A stretch of 64,000 nucleotides of DNA, from positions 248,001-312,000 of the forward strand of contig JAFLBI010000002.1 in assembly GCA_017303835.1 (NCBI GenBank), written 5' to 3'. How positions within the stretch are numbered: position 1 is the stretch's first letter; every line of letters begins with the position of its first letter. This document shows positions 9,793-18,850 of this stretch, piece after piece. Made by a program: the position numbers and the translations under genes. The notes under the pieces were generated by a model. The model was not told the origin of the DNA. It worked only from the letters and a program-made list of their open reading frames with translations, and ran no database searches. This stretch comes from Chitinophagales bacterium. GTDB lineage: Bacteria; Bacteroidota; Bacteroidia; Chitinophagales; Chitinophagaceae.

Positions 9793-9883
9793 TAGCGCAA
9801 ATATAGAAGGATTGTTTTAGAAGTGAAAGGCCGCTGCAAAGTTGCCACGAGGTTGCAAATAGCTGGCAGACAGTGATATTGTT

Positions 9884-10762
9884 TTAGAAATACGTTGAAA
9901 CTCCAAAACTAAAGCCACCTGTTTTGGTTGGCGGGTTGCCCAATAAATCCTGCTGGCTCAAATAGCGATAATTCAACCGCAAAACAGTTTGTGCAGTTGG
10001 GCGAAAGCTGATGGCAGGCATTACACTCCAGAGGTCTTCCGCTATATTACCGCCGGTGCTGGTAAATGTTCCTTTGTTCCAGTCCACATACTCGAGGCGG
10101 CAGGCAAGATTTAGTGTGGCATTTGGCCAGCCCAGCATTCTTTTCTTAATCAAGGGATGTACAATATCCAAAAAACCGCCTTGTTGTTTGTTACCATACT
10201 GCTGTGTATAAGTTGATGGCACATCAACTCTAATCCATGCCCATTCAGCGGTAATAAAGGTTTTCAGGTTAGTTAGAGTAGTATTAAAATCAACTGCAAA
10301 AACATCTACCCTTCGCTTATCATCTAATTGTAAGCCATCATCCTGAAATTTATTATACACCCCACCCATGTAGGATAAGCCCAATTCGCCAATCTTATTA
10401 TTACGAACTGCCACCTTTGTTGTCAGCAAGGGTAAACCGCTGTTTATTTCTTCAAATCGTTCTTTATTATTTTTTGCGGCTGGTAAAAATGTTTTGTTTT
10501 CGGCATTGTCAGTAATAGTATTATCAAAATTTCCGGACAGGTAGGCTTCGTAGCCAAACATCCAGTCTTTATCGTAGTGTTTACCATATATACCAAATCC
10601 TGCATTACTCCAGGTGGCAGGCAACATTTGTGTGGCTGAAATTGGCCGGTCGGTAAATTCCCCATACAAACGGATAAAGGCTTTTTGATTTTGCTCTCCT
10701 ACTGGAGTTTGCCGCATTAGATATTGCCGATGGCAAAGGATCAACGCAGCCGAGGGCTTCAC
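9884..10762 (-). pseudogene. Remnant of an outer-membrane porin (C-terminal portion)
   Basis: 292 codons, of which residues from about 30 onward read as the C-terminal beta-barrel part of a porin: DRPISATQMLPATWSNAGFG, alternating aromatic strands and a final aromatic residue (SFGVSTYF). The first 25 or so residues (SAALILCHRQYLMRQTPVGE) look like out-of-frame filler, and there is no signal peptide, so roughly the first 150 residues expected for such a porin are missing. It abuts the truncated PepSY gene, which suggests that one deletion joined two genes. It is possibly untranslated or nonfunctional. A highly divergent short barrel is less likely because no export signal is present. Confidence 0.6.
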
Positions 10763-10779
10763 ACCGTTGGATATAGATT

Positions 10780-10983
10780 TTACATCACTAGGCTTGGACT
10801 TACAAGTGGAGTATCTGATGAGATTAGTGGTGCTGCTGATTTTTGAAAATCACCATGAATTTCGTCCATATTCGACCAGCTGAAATAAATGCCACCAACA
10901 GTCCAAAATATGAATTGAATACCCAAAAGCACCCCTAGCCAACGGTGTGCTTTTCGTATATAGTATTGTTTGCTTTTACTCAT
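10780..10983 (-). pseudogene. Truncated PepSY-associated membrane protein (N-terminal fragment)
   Basis: 67 codons beginning MSKSKQYYIRKAHRWLGVLL, then one membrane helix and GGIYFSWSNMDEIHGDFQ. This is the N-terminus of PepSY-associated transmembrane proteins, which normally continue for well over 150 further residues. Here a TAA follows SPSLVM. A second frame (reading DVKSISNGVKPSAA) continues into the porin remnant, so the locus looks like a deletion plus frameshift. It begins 4 bases after the DUF2911 stop, which indicates it was once the next operon gene. Probably nonfunctional. Confidence 0.65.
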
Positions 10984-10987
10984 TTGC

Positions 10988-11560
10988 TTATTGACTTATT
11001 GAGAAGGGGAGTTCTACTTTTTTCTTTTCCCATGCAATACTGATTTTGCCTATTTTTTGATTAGGCATTTCAATTGTGTATTGTAATCTTTCTGTGTGAG
11101 GTACGCTCAGTGGTTTTACTTTTAATCGTATGATATCCTCCTTCTCATCATAAGCAGAAGCAAGATGTTGCTGCCAATTTTTATTAATGATGAGTATCCA
11201 TTCTTTTTCTCCTGGTATTGTAAAAAAGGCATATTTACCGGCAGCTATTTTTTTTCCATTGACGATAAAGGCTTTGGGCATTTCAAGTAGTGTTGCATCA
11301 TGGGCGCCTGTTACCCATACCTCATCAAATGGAACGAGGCCTCCCCAAATGATTCTTTTACGAACTCCGGGTGAGTGATATTTTATCTTGATGCTATCCT
11401 TATCAATGATGTAAAATGCCATTGACTTGATACTCTTTTTGGTTGTATCCTTAATTAGACTAGGATTATAGCAAACTTCCTCTGCTTTTTGTGCGAAAGT
11501 GACTTGGTAAAGAGAGACAACCAAAAATCCGATAAGTAAAAGTTTAAATCTTGATTTCAT
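10988..11560 (-). CDS. DUF2911 family secreted protein
   Basis: 190 aa with an N-terminal signal peptide ending near LYQVTFAQ. The core has the DUF2911 features: SIKIKYHSPGVRKRIIWGGL, then PFDEVWVTGAHDAT, and KIAAGKYAFFTIPGEKEW. The family is common in Bacteroidota as periplasmic or exported beta-rich proteins of unknown function. It follows the second CusB-like adaptor by 25 bases in the copper module, so a role in metal stress is suggested by context only. Length and motifs are normal for the family. Confidence 0.85.
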   Translation of the reverse strand: MKSRFKLLLIGFLVVSLYQVTFAQKAEEVCYNPSLIKDTTKKSIKSMAFYIIDKDSIKIKYHSPGVRKRIIWGGLVPFDEVWVTGAHDATLLEMPKAFIVNGKKIAAGKYAFFTIPGEKEWILIINKNWQQHLASAYDEKEDIIRLKVKPLSVPHTERLQYTIEMPNQKIGKISIAWEKKKVELPFSISQ

Positions 11561-11585
11561 TGTGATGTATTATCGATTAATTAAA

Positions 11586-12782
11586 TTAATGTTGATGTCC
11601 TGCCATAGGATCTGCACCTTTTTTGAATATGTATTCGCTGTTTAAGAGATATGCGCCGGATAGTACGACGATATCTCCTTCCTTAAGTCCAGACTTTATT
11701 TCAATCAGATCATTGCTCTCTAAACCCGTCTGTACCATAATATTTTTAAAAGTATTCTTTTTGGTCTGTATCCAAACAGTTGCACCCTTACTATCTCTGA
11801 TGACTGCATCAATTGGCAGCGTTAATGTTTGTCTTTTTGGGCTTTTCAGAAGTACGTAAGCCGGCATACCTGGTTTCAACCTTTTTCCAGAATTAGGTAT
11901 GGTTATTCTGATTAAGTTGATTCTTGTATCGGGGTTGATTTCTGGGTTTACAAACTCAATGCGGCCCATAATTTCTGTGTTATCCAAATCGGGGATTTGA
12001 ACAGTTGCGGCACTATTGCTATTCACTTGAGCCATCTGAGAAGTATATACTTGTGCTTCTACCCATAAAGTAGAAAGATCAGCTAGTGTAACAATAAGCC
12101 CTCCTTCCATGACATAATCACCTTCTTTCACTGCTAGTTCAGTTATGTATCCATTTGCTTTACTATAAAAGGTAGTTACTTGGGAGGCTTTCTTGGTTGT
12201 GGCTAACTCTTTAATACTCTCTTCTGACATACCCCAAAGTATTAATTTGTTTTTAGCACTCTGAATTAGTTGATCAAAATCGATTGAAGCATTTGAAGAG
12301 AACTTTCGTTTTTTATCCAGTGCCAAGAGATACTCTTGTTTTGCATTATTCAGCTCTTCGCTGTATAAATCAAATAAAGGAGCTTCACTCTGTACATAGT
12401 CGCCAAGATTTTTAAAATATAATTTTTCAATTCTACCCATGATCCTTGCGCTAATAGAGGTGGTTTTACTTTGATCAAAATTTATAGTACCCGTTAGAAT
12501 CAGCCGATCTCCGATTGTGCCTGATTGAATAGCTGCTGTTTGGATATTTCCTAATTGAATTTGTTGATCACTTAGTTGGATTTCATCATTTTTTTCGCCC
12601 TTCTTTTTCTTGACAGGCGTTAAGTCCATCTTGCAAATGGGGCATTTCCCGGGTTGATATTCTACAACCTGAGGATCCATGGAGCAAGTATAATAAGTGT
12701 CTGAATTTTTAGGTGTATCCTTTTTAGTAGTACAGGATAGTAGTAAAATCAGACTTAATATGAATGAGGTTATATATCGCAT
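11586..12782 (-). CDS. CusB-like RND adaptor lipoprotein with one heavy-metal-binding domain
   Basis: 398 aa. Lipoprotein signal (ILLLSCTTKKD, Cys 17), then a heavy-metal-binding domain YTCSMDPQVVEYQPGKCPIC (about 31-50) ending in KMDL, followed by the membrane-fusion core: GRIEKLYFKNLGDYVQ, a helical hairpin (about 130-190), the second lipoyl half, a beta-barrel and a C-terminal domain. The C-terminus ends DPMAGHQH, which may bind metal. It delivers Cu(I)/Ag(I) to, or couples, the CusA pump. The start is one base from the stop of the preceding paralogue; the two adaptors may form a mixed ring or serve different states. Confidence 0.93.
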   Translation of the reverse strand: MRYITSFILSLILLLSCTTKKDTPKNSDTYYTCSMDPQVVEYQPGKCPICKMDLTPVKKKKGEKNDEIQLSDQQIQLGNIQTAAIQSGTIGDRLILTGTINFDQSKTTSISARIMGRIEKLYFKNLGDYVQSEAPLFDLYSEELNNAKQEYLLALDKKRKFSSNASIDFDQLIQSAKNKLILWGMSEESIKELATTKKASQVTTFYSKANGYITELAVKEGDYVMEGGLIVTLADLSTLWVEAQVYTSQMAQVNSNSAATVQIPDLDNTEIMGRIEFVNPEINPDTRINLIRITIPNSGKRLKPGMPAYVLLKSPKRQTLTLPIDAVIRDSKGATVWIQTKKNTFKNIMVQTGLESNDLIEIKSGLKEGDIVVLSGAYLLNSEYIFKKGADPMAGHQH

Positions 12783-12783
12783 A

Positions 12784-14151
12784 CTATTGTTTTATTTTGA
12801 TAAAGCTCTCACTATCCATTAGATAGTGCGCATTCATAGCAACTGAGTCTTTTTCAGTAATGCCTTGTATAATCTGTATGTGTTTTTCATGCGTTATGCC
12901 AGTAGTGATTTTTGTCGCTTTAAAGCCATCATCTGTCTTTTGGAATACAACCTTATCTATCCCAAGTGAAAGCACAGCTTCTTTAGGTAGCCAGAATGCT
13001 TTTTTTGAATTCCCGAATATGGCAGCTTTTACCTGACTTCCAATGGGTATGTTTAGATTGCTATTATCAAAATAGACTCTTACTGTAAGTGTCTTACTGT
13101 TCTTTTGATAAAAGGGTTCAATAAAATCGATTGTAGCTCTAAAATCCTTCTGGGGTGCTGTTTCTGGTACAATTCTCACCTTGTTACCTATCTGTATCAG
13201 CGATTGATTATCACCGTAAATATTCAGCAATGCCCAAGCTTTATTAGGATTGTAGACTGTAAGAATTGATTGTCCTTTTTGTAGATACATTCCCTCTTTT
13301 AAAGAAAGTTCTTCTGTTAGTAAAGCAATATCTTTCATGCCGTCTACTCTTGGGTTCATTTGAGCCCCATTATTAGCTTCATGAATATGACCGCTATAAT
13401 TACTATAAACAGTAATGGTAAGTATTGGCTTTCCTGTTTGTATGATTGTTTGTAGTTGTGTATTTTCCATGCCAAGAAGCAAGAGTTTTTCCTTAGCAGC
13501 TTCTATAAACCCTGTGTTATCGGGATCATTCTTAAGTAAGAAGAGCAAATTTTGTTGGGCTGTCAGTAATTCTGGACTATAGATATCTGCAATTTTCTGC
13601 CCTTTGCTTATTTTCTGGTACCTGTATCGAACATAGAGTTTTTCAATCCTACCTGATACTCTTGCTGATATATTACCCACCTGCCTGGTATCGTACATAA
13701 TATTGCCCAATGCTTCAATCTCAATTTGTTCGCCCCTTTTTTCAATAGTTGTTACCGGGATAGATGAAATAACTAACTCATTTGTAGGCTTAAGTAAAGA
13801 GCCTAACGCTATTTCCTCTAGATTTTCAGTATTCATTTCATTTTTCACTAAGTCCATTCCACACTTTGGACATTTCCCTGGTTTGTCGCTAAATACGGAG
13901 TCCTCCGGCATGGGACAGGTATATGCTTCTGGATTGTGTTGGTGACTATCCGCCTCCATAAGCATAAGTTGCATGCCGCATTTAGGACATTTTCCCGGTT
14001 TATCGCTAAATACGGAGTCCTCCGGCATAGGACAGGTATACGTTTCCTTTTTTGTTGTTAGCTGATGTGCAGCTTGTGAATCTTTATTATCAGTGCAGGA
14101 AATTAGTATTGCAATGATTGTAAGTATATTGACTAAGTATATTTTCTTCAT
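12784..14151 (-). CDS. CusB-like RND adaptor lipoprotein with two tandem heavy-metal-binding domains
   Basis: 455 aa from ATG 14151, chosen because the lipoprotein signal (IIAILISCTDNKD, Cys 19) begins there; the longer frame would overlap the oxidase gene. Two near-identical metal-binding units, YTCPMPEDSVFSDKPGKCPK with CGM, sit at about 38-60 and 77-99, separated by a His-containing spacer (EADSHQHNPEA). The membrane-fusion core follows from about residue 140. Its start is 11 bases after the oxidase stop. The duplicated domain suggests increased periplasmic Cu/Ag capture; this is inference from the CusB N-terminal domain family. Confidence 0.93.
   Translation of the reverse strand: MKKIYLVNILTIIAILISCTDNKDSQAAHQLTTKKETYTCPMPEDSVFSDKPGKCPKCGMQLMLMEADSHQHNPEAYTCPMPEDSVFSDKPGKCPKCGMDLVKNEMNTENLEEIALGSLLKPTNELVISSIPVTTIEKRGEQIEIEALGNIMYDTRQVGNISARVSGRIEKLYVRYRYQKISKGQKIADIYSPELLTAQQNLLFLLKNDPDNTGFIEAAKEKLLLLGMENTQLQTIIQTGKPILTITVYSNYSGHIHEANNGAQMNPRVDGMKDIALLTEELSLKEGMYLQKGQSILTVYNPNKAWALLNIYGDNQSLIQIGNKVRIVPETAPQKDFRATIDFIEPFYQKNSKTLTVRVYFDNSNLNIPIGSQVKAAIFGNSKKAFWLPKEAVLSLGIDKVVFQKTDDGFKATKITTGITHEKHIQIIQGITEKDSVAMNAHYLMDSESFIKIKQ
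13859..14042 (-). repeat. Internal tandem duplication encoding the two metal-binding domains
   Basis: Two copies of about 60 bases, 13859-13925 and 13979-14042, share long identical stretches, including the run spelling GCTAAATACGGAGTCCTCCG (plus strand). Differences are few and mostly synonymous (GGCATGGGAC versus GGCATAGGAC; TTTGTCGC versus TTTATCGC). The 120-base spacing equals 40 codons, so the frame is kept. The high nucleotide identity indicates a recent duplication or ongoing gene conversion. Confidence 0.8.
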
Positions 14152-14162
14152 TGTAGCTCTTA

Positions 14163-15665
14163 TTAACTCAATTGATATTGTAGCATCATGCCATCGTCTT
14201 CGTGTTCTAGATTGTGACAATGAAATACAAATCTTCCTGTATTTTTTTCAAATGGGACCAATATTTTCACAATTTCGCCTGGCATAACAAGGACAGTATC
14301 TTTCCATCCATTTTCTGAAGCAATCTTGCTTCCCCTTCCGCCAGTTCTGTCGAGGACTTGGAAGAATACTCCATGAAGGTGCATAGGATGTGGTTCATCG
14401 CCTTTACTATTGTCGAAAATCCATACTTCATTGGTGTTGGCTATAATATTTTCATCAATACGATTACTGTCAAATAATTTACCGTTTATGCGGTGGCGCA
14501 TTTGCATTCCATTGTTCATAGGATATCCATGATGTTCCATTGCATTTGAGATATCAAATGTTCTTATTTTAACAGCTGAAGAAGCGGATATGATATTGAG
14601 GTTTGAAAGATTTGATGGAACGATGAAAGAATCTGTAGCAGCTGAAGTGACCTTGAATTTTAGAATCCTAAAATATTGTTTGCCCTGTGCATTACCACCA
14701 TGAGCGAACTCTTTACTTACTAAAAATATTTCGGTACCAATCGCTGCCCCACTGAAGTTTATCAGTACATCTAGTCTTTCGCCTGGCGCTATTAAAATTT
14801 CTTTTAGAGTAATTGGATTTTTTAATAAGCCTCCGTCGTTTCCAATGAGTATCATATCTGCATTATTACTGAATGAAAGATTATACATTCTTGCATTGGA
14901 ACCGTTGAGAATACGTAAGCGATAATAGCGAGTTGCAACTTCAGTATAGGGCGAGTAAACGCCATTGACTATAATTGATTCACCCATATAGCCAGCCATT
15001 ACTTCTTCCATAGATGGGTTATAAGTAATACTGTTATTAATTATTCTTTTATCCTGTATTATTAAGGGTATTTCGTATTGACCTGATGGAAGATTTAATG
15101 ATGCTTCTTCAATGTCGTTTATAATAAATAAGCCAGCCAACCCTTGAAATACCTGTTTGCCTGTTTTTTCGTGTGGGTGTGGATGATACCAGCATAAGCC
15201 CGCTCTTTGGTTAACAGTATACTGATAGCGAAATAGTCCACCAGCATTTGCTAGCTGCTCGGGATGGCCATCCATCAGAGCTGGTATTTTTAAGCCATGC
15301 CAGTGAATATTTGTTTGTTCAGATAAATTGTTTTGTAAAAGAATGTTTACTGTATTGCCGTTATTTACTCTGAATGTTGGACCGAGTAGGCTGTTGGGTT
15401 GATAGCCTAAAACAGGAATGGTTTTCCCCTTAAGATTTGTAGTTGTTGACTGCGCCGTAAGTGTATGAATCGCCCCTGCCTGAGCTGGAAATGAAAGTAA
15501 TGTTGAAAAATTGCCTTCTGATACCATTACAGGCTTTGTAATTAGCCCGATATGGCTGTCTTTTCTACAACCTATGCAACTTAATATAAAACTAGTTATT
15601 GAGCCATTTACTACTAGCGCTCCAACACTAAGCCCTGATAATTTAATAAAGTTTTTTCTGTGCAT
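14163..15665 (-). CDS. Multicopper oxidase (CueO/CopA/CotA-like)
   Basis: 500 aa with all four copper-binding segments: HWHG (121-124), WYHPHPH (159-165), HPMHLHG (426-432) and HCHNLEHEDDGMM (482-494). A Met/His-rich segment (MEHHGYPMNNGMQMRH) near residue 385 resembles the Cu(I)-binding insert of CueO. It is likely to oxidise periplasmic Cu(I) to Cu(II). The N-terminus HRKNFIKLSGLSVGALV looks Tat-like but has RK rather than RR; ILSC at 27-30 could alternatively be a lipobox. It lies between the TolC and CusB genes with gaps of 6 and 11 bases, so it is a member of the copper operon. Confidence 0.93.
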   Translation of the reverse strand: MHRKNFIKLSGLSVGALVVNGSITSFILSCIGCRKDSHIGLITKPVMVSEGNFSTLLSFPAQAGAIHTLTAQSTTTNLKGKTIPVLGYQPNSLLGPTFRVNNGNTVNILLQNNLSEQTNIHWHGLKIPALMDGHPEQLANAGGLFRYQYTVNQRAGLCWYHPHPHEKTGKQVFQGLAGLFIINDIEEASLNLPSGQYEIPLIIQDKRIINNSITYNPSMEEVMAGYMGESIIVNGVYSPYTEVATRYYRLRILNGSNARMYNLSFSNNADMILIGNDGGLLKNPITLKEILIAPGERLDVLINFSGAAIGTEIFLVSKEFAHGGNAQGKQYFRILKFKVTSAATDSFIVPSNLSNLNIISASSAVKIRTFDISNAMEHHGYPMNNGMQMRHRINGKLFDSNRIDENIIANTNEVWIFDNSKGDEPHPMHLHGVFFQVLDRTGGRGSKIASENGWKDTVLVMPGEIVKILVPFEKNTGRFVFHCHNLEHEDDGMMLQYQLS

Positions 15666-15671
15666 AAATGG

Positions 15672-16925
15672 TTATTTTTTTTCAATAATTCTCTCAATGG
15701 TTACTTGAATTTTCAGGGCTTGGTTTAAAAGTTCTAAATATTCTAGTTGCTTCATGTTGAGTGTTTCCCATGCATCATAAAGCATAAATAATTCTTCAGT
15801 ATTTTGCTCATAGCCAAGTTGCATGGTTTGATAATTTTTTTTCAATGCTGGTATGATATTTTCTTCATACAGTTTAATCTGTTTCTTTTTCAGTTGTAAT
15901 TCATTCCTCATGCCATAAGCCATACCGCTATATTCATTTACCATCATTTCCTTTTTCGATTGAATGGCTTGCGCTTTCCATTTCAGACTCTCCATATTCG
16001 CCTTATTCATCTTTGAAGACCATTTGGCCATAGGAATTCTTACCATACCCATGATTGTATACTGTAAGGGTTGGCCACCAAATCCAATCATATTATCATA
16101 TCGAATACCAAATTGTGGCTTAAGTGCTGCTAGTTCCGTTTCTTGCTTAAGCTTTGTAAGTTGTATCTCTTTATCCAAAGATTTTAAGTCGCTTCTGTTT
16201 GTGTACAGTAGAGAGCTGTCGAAAGTAGTGTTAGCGTAATCATTTAATTGATAATTGTCTTCAATATCAAAGTGCAACATTGCATTTCTGCCCATTAGTG
16301 TATTTAAGCGTATTTGTTTGTCATGAATATCATTCTCAAACATGTATTGCATATTTTTGACTTCACCTAATGCCGCCTGTGCTTTATAATAAGCGCTGAT
16401 TTTCTCTAACCCATTTTTATACCTCAATGAAGCATTCTGTATCATGAAATCCAGAAATTTTTCATTTTCAGACAATATGATCAGCTTCTTTTTTAGGATT
16501 ATCCATTCATAGTAAAGCAGTTTAGCATCATGAATTAATTCATTCAAGCCAGCATTCTTTTTTTCTTTTTCTACTGAAGACATGGCTTTCATGTAGCGTT
16601 CATCTGCGTCAAGCTTTTTCCGATTGGGAAACATCTGTTCTCCTGAAAACATTACTGAACCCATACCTGGTATATCACCTTCTCGATGCCATAGCCGCAC
16701 ATCATATGGTGTCATAAACTGACCAAAACCAATTTGCGGGGCCATCCAACTTCTGGCGCCTTCTGCTGCTTCATCCATTGCACGTATTTCATTGTCATAC
16801 ATTTTAATAACCGGATGTGAATGCCTGATACTATCTATTATGGAATGAATAGATAGCTTTTGTGCACTTGCGCCAAGTGATAAAGCAAGCACAAGACTTG
16901 TGAAGAGTAATTTATTCTTTGACAT
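15672..16925 (-). CDS. TolC family outer-membrane channel (CusC-like)
   Basis: 417 aa with a signal peptide (LVLALSLGASAQ), then the repeated helical hairpins of a TolC monomer: conserved SHPVIKMYDNEIRA near the start and the second repeat with SLKWKAQAIQSKKE. Methionines are frequent (FMTPYDVRLWHREGDIPGMG), a trend known in copper efflux channels. Its ATG lies 14 bases inside the end of the CusA C-terminal ORF, so translation is probably coupled. It provides the outer-membrane exit for the Cus system. Confidence 0.9.
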   Translation of the reverse strand: MSKNKLLFTSLVLALSLGASAQKLSIHSIIDSIRHSHPVIKMYDNEIRAMDEAAEGARSWMAPQIGFGQFMTPYDVRLWHREGDIPGMGSVMFSGEQMFPNRKKLDADERYMKAMSSVEKEKKNAGLNELIHDAKLLYYEWIILKKKLIILSENEKFLDFMIQNASLRYKNGLEKISAYYKAQAALGEVKNMQYMFENDIHDKQIRLNTLMGRNAMLHFDIEDNYQLNDYANTTFDSSLLYTNRSDLKSLDKEIQLTKLKQETELAALKPQFGIRYDNMIGFGGQPLQYTIMGMVRIPMAKWSSKMNKANMESLKWKAQAIQSKKEMMVNEYSGMAYGMRNELQLKKKQIKLYEENIIPALKKNYQTMQLGYEQNTEELFMLYDAWETLNMKQLEYLELLNQALKIQVTIERIIEKK

Positions 16926-18837
16926 CTATTATTTCGATTTTACCGCTGCGTTTCAATTCTCTTTCTTTTATCATTTCAAAAATCACAGGGGTGATGAGTA
17001 ATACATATATCGTAGAAGATATTGTTCCACCAATCAGTGGAATGGTAATAGGGCGCATAATATCACTTCCTACACCGGTTGCCCAGAGAATAGGGATTAA
17101 ACCGAATAGGCCAACAGAAACTGTCATCAGTTTAGGCCTCAGTCTCTTCGCTGATCCTTCTATTACATAGTCTCTGATAATAGCTGGCGTAAGTGTAGTC
17201 TTACTATTGCCATGCTTGGCAACCATGTTTTGCATGGCTTCATTTAGATAAATAGTCATTAGCATGGCTGTTTCTATTGCCATACCAAATAGGGCAATAA
17301 AACCTACAGCTACTGCAACTGATAAGTTGATGCCGTAAAAGTAGACCATAAAAATTCCGCCAATGAGCGCAAACGGCACTGTTATCATTGTTATGAGTGC
17401 CTCTTTAAAGGAATGGTAGGTGAAGTATAATACCAAGAAAATGATGATAACGACTATTGGGAGAATCATTTTCAGTGTTCTGTTGGCTCGAATCTGATTT
17501 TCCCATTGACCACTCCATTCCAGAAAATATCCCTTGGGTAATTTGGTTATCATCTGATTCAGTTTTTGTTGCGCCTCTTGTACGGTACTGCCTAAGTCTC
17601 TTTCGCGTACATTGAATAAAACTGTACCTCTGAGCATGGCATTTTCTGAATTAATCATAGGAGGGCCATCGCTCAGCTGAATATCTGCCACTGCTTCTAA
17701 AGGGATAGGGCCAAAATTCATTGTTTGTACTTGTAAACGTTTAAGCGCTTCTAGGTTGTTTCGGAAATCTTGCCCATATCTCGCGTTAACCGAAAAACGC
17801 TGACGCCCTTCAATAGTAGTTGTGAGTTTCATTCCTCCTAACGCACTTTCAATAACTGTATTTACGTCATCAACACTTAATCCGTAGCGACCAATTTCTT
17901 CCCTTTTCACAGCTATATCTATATACTTCCCACCAGTAATTGGTTCTACATACAAGTCCTTTATGCCTTCAATTCCTTCAAGTTGTTTTTTGATGGTTCT
18001 GGCAAAAGCATAAATGCTGTCTAGATTTTGACCATACACTTTTACGCCAACATCCGTACGAATACCGGTTGACAGCATATTGATTCTATTGATAATTGGC
18101 TGAGTCCAGCCATTGGTAACGCCTGGAATCTGCATTTTTGAGTTCAGCTCATTAATGATGGCGTCTTTTGTCATGCCTTCCCGCCATTGAGCTTTCGGCT
18201 TTAGCAGTATGATGGTTTCAATCATACTGATGGGAGAGTTATCTGTAGCTGTATTGGCTCTGCCGGCTTTTCCTAAAACATGCTCAACTTCAGGAACACT
18301 TCTAATCAATTTATCTTGAACTTGTAATAGTCTCTTTGCCTCCGCATTGGAAACATCAGGCAGTGTAACCGGCATAAACAGCAATGAGCCTTCGTCGAGG
18401 GGAGGCATAAATTCTGAGCCTAGGCGAGTCATCATAACAACACCTGTTACCAATGCAATGATATTGATAGTAATTGTGGTCTTACGCCATTTTAAACACC
18501 ATTTCAGGATGGGTGTATATATTTTTTCTAGGGTTCTTGTGATTGGGTTAGCATTTTCTGGCTTTAGCCTTCCTTTTAAGAAAAGCGCAATCAACACAGG
18601 AGTGAGTGTTATGGCAAGGAATGCATCAATAAGTAAGATGAATGTTTTGGTCCATGCCAGGGGATGAAAAAGCTTGCCCTCCATTCCCGTCAATAAAAAG
18701 ACAGGCAGGAATGATGCGATAACGATGATGGTTGAATAAAATACACCAGGGCCTACCTGCTTAGATGACTTTTCAATGATGCTATCCCTTTCAGCGGGTG
18801 TCAGCGGGTCTTTATTTTTTTTGAGCCAGTTAAGCAT
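16912..18837 (-). CDS. CusA-type Cu/Ag RND pump, C-terminal ORF of a split gene
   Basis: 641 aa covering helices 5-12 and the second periplasmic porter region of an HME-type RND permease. It begins MLNWLKKNKDPLTPAERDSI, and from IEKSSKQVGPGVFYSTIIVI onward matches the normal CusA path after helix 4. The upstream ORF supplies helices 1-4; its stop (18840-18842) is two bases before this ATG and in a different frame. A bare C-terminal half is not a working pump alone, so either two polypeptides assemble, with the cut in the cytoplasmic loop between helices 4 and 5, or the gene is frameshifted. The 3' end overlaps the CusC start by 14 bases. Confidence 0.85.
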   Translation of the reverse strand: MLNWLKKNKDPLTPAERDSIIEKSSKQVGPGVFYSTIIVIASFLPVFLLTGMEGKLFHPLAWTKTFILLIDAFLAITLTPVLIALFLKGRLKPENANPITRTLEKIYTPILKWCLKWRKTTITINIIALVTGVVMMTRLGSEFMPPLDEGSLLFMPVTLPDVSNAEAKRLLQVQDKLIRSVPEVEHVLGKAGRANTATDNSPISMIETIILLKPKAQWREGMTKDAIINELNSKMQIPGVTNGWTQPIINRINMLSTGIRTDVGVKVYGQNLDSIYAFARTIKKQLEGIEGIKDLYVEPITGGKYIDIAVKREEIGRYGLSVDDVNTVIESALGGMKLTTTIEGRQRFSVNARYGQDFRNNLEALKRLQVQTMNFGPIPLEAVADIQLSDGPPMINSENAMLRGTVLFNVRERDLGSTVQEAQQKLNQMITKLPKGYFLEWSGQWENQIRANRTLKMILPIVVIIIFLVLYFTYHSFKEALITMITVPFALIGGIFMVYFYGINLSVAVAVGFIALFGMAIETAMLMTIYLNEAMQNMVAKHGNSKTTLTPAIIRDYVIEGSAKRLRPKLMTVSVGLFGLIPILWATGVGSDIMRPITIPLIGGTISSTIYVLLITPVIFEMIKERELKRSGKIEIIDVKE

Positions 18838-18850
18838 AATTAGTCTTTAT
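18808..18850 (-). repeat. 8-bp direct repeats bounding a 35-bp segment at the cusA break
   Basis: ATAAAGAC (minus strand) occurs at 18843-18850 and again at 18808-18815. From the end of the first copy to the end of the second is exactly 35 bases, containing the TAA stop of the N-terminal ORF and the ATG of the C-terminal ORF. Both repeat copies are read in the same phase (xAT AAA GAC), so removing one repeat plus the intervening bases would join the ORFs in frame as SPDKDPLTPAERDS. Confidence 0.8.

Noticed and set aside
18818-18826. Poly-A run near the cusA break as a programmed frameshift site
   Set aside because: The run lies after the stop of the first ORF, so ribosomes in that frame do not reach it.
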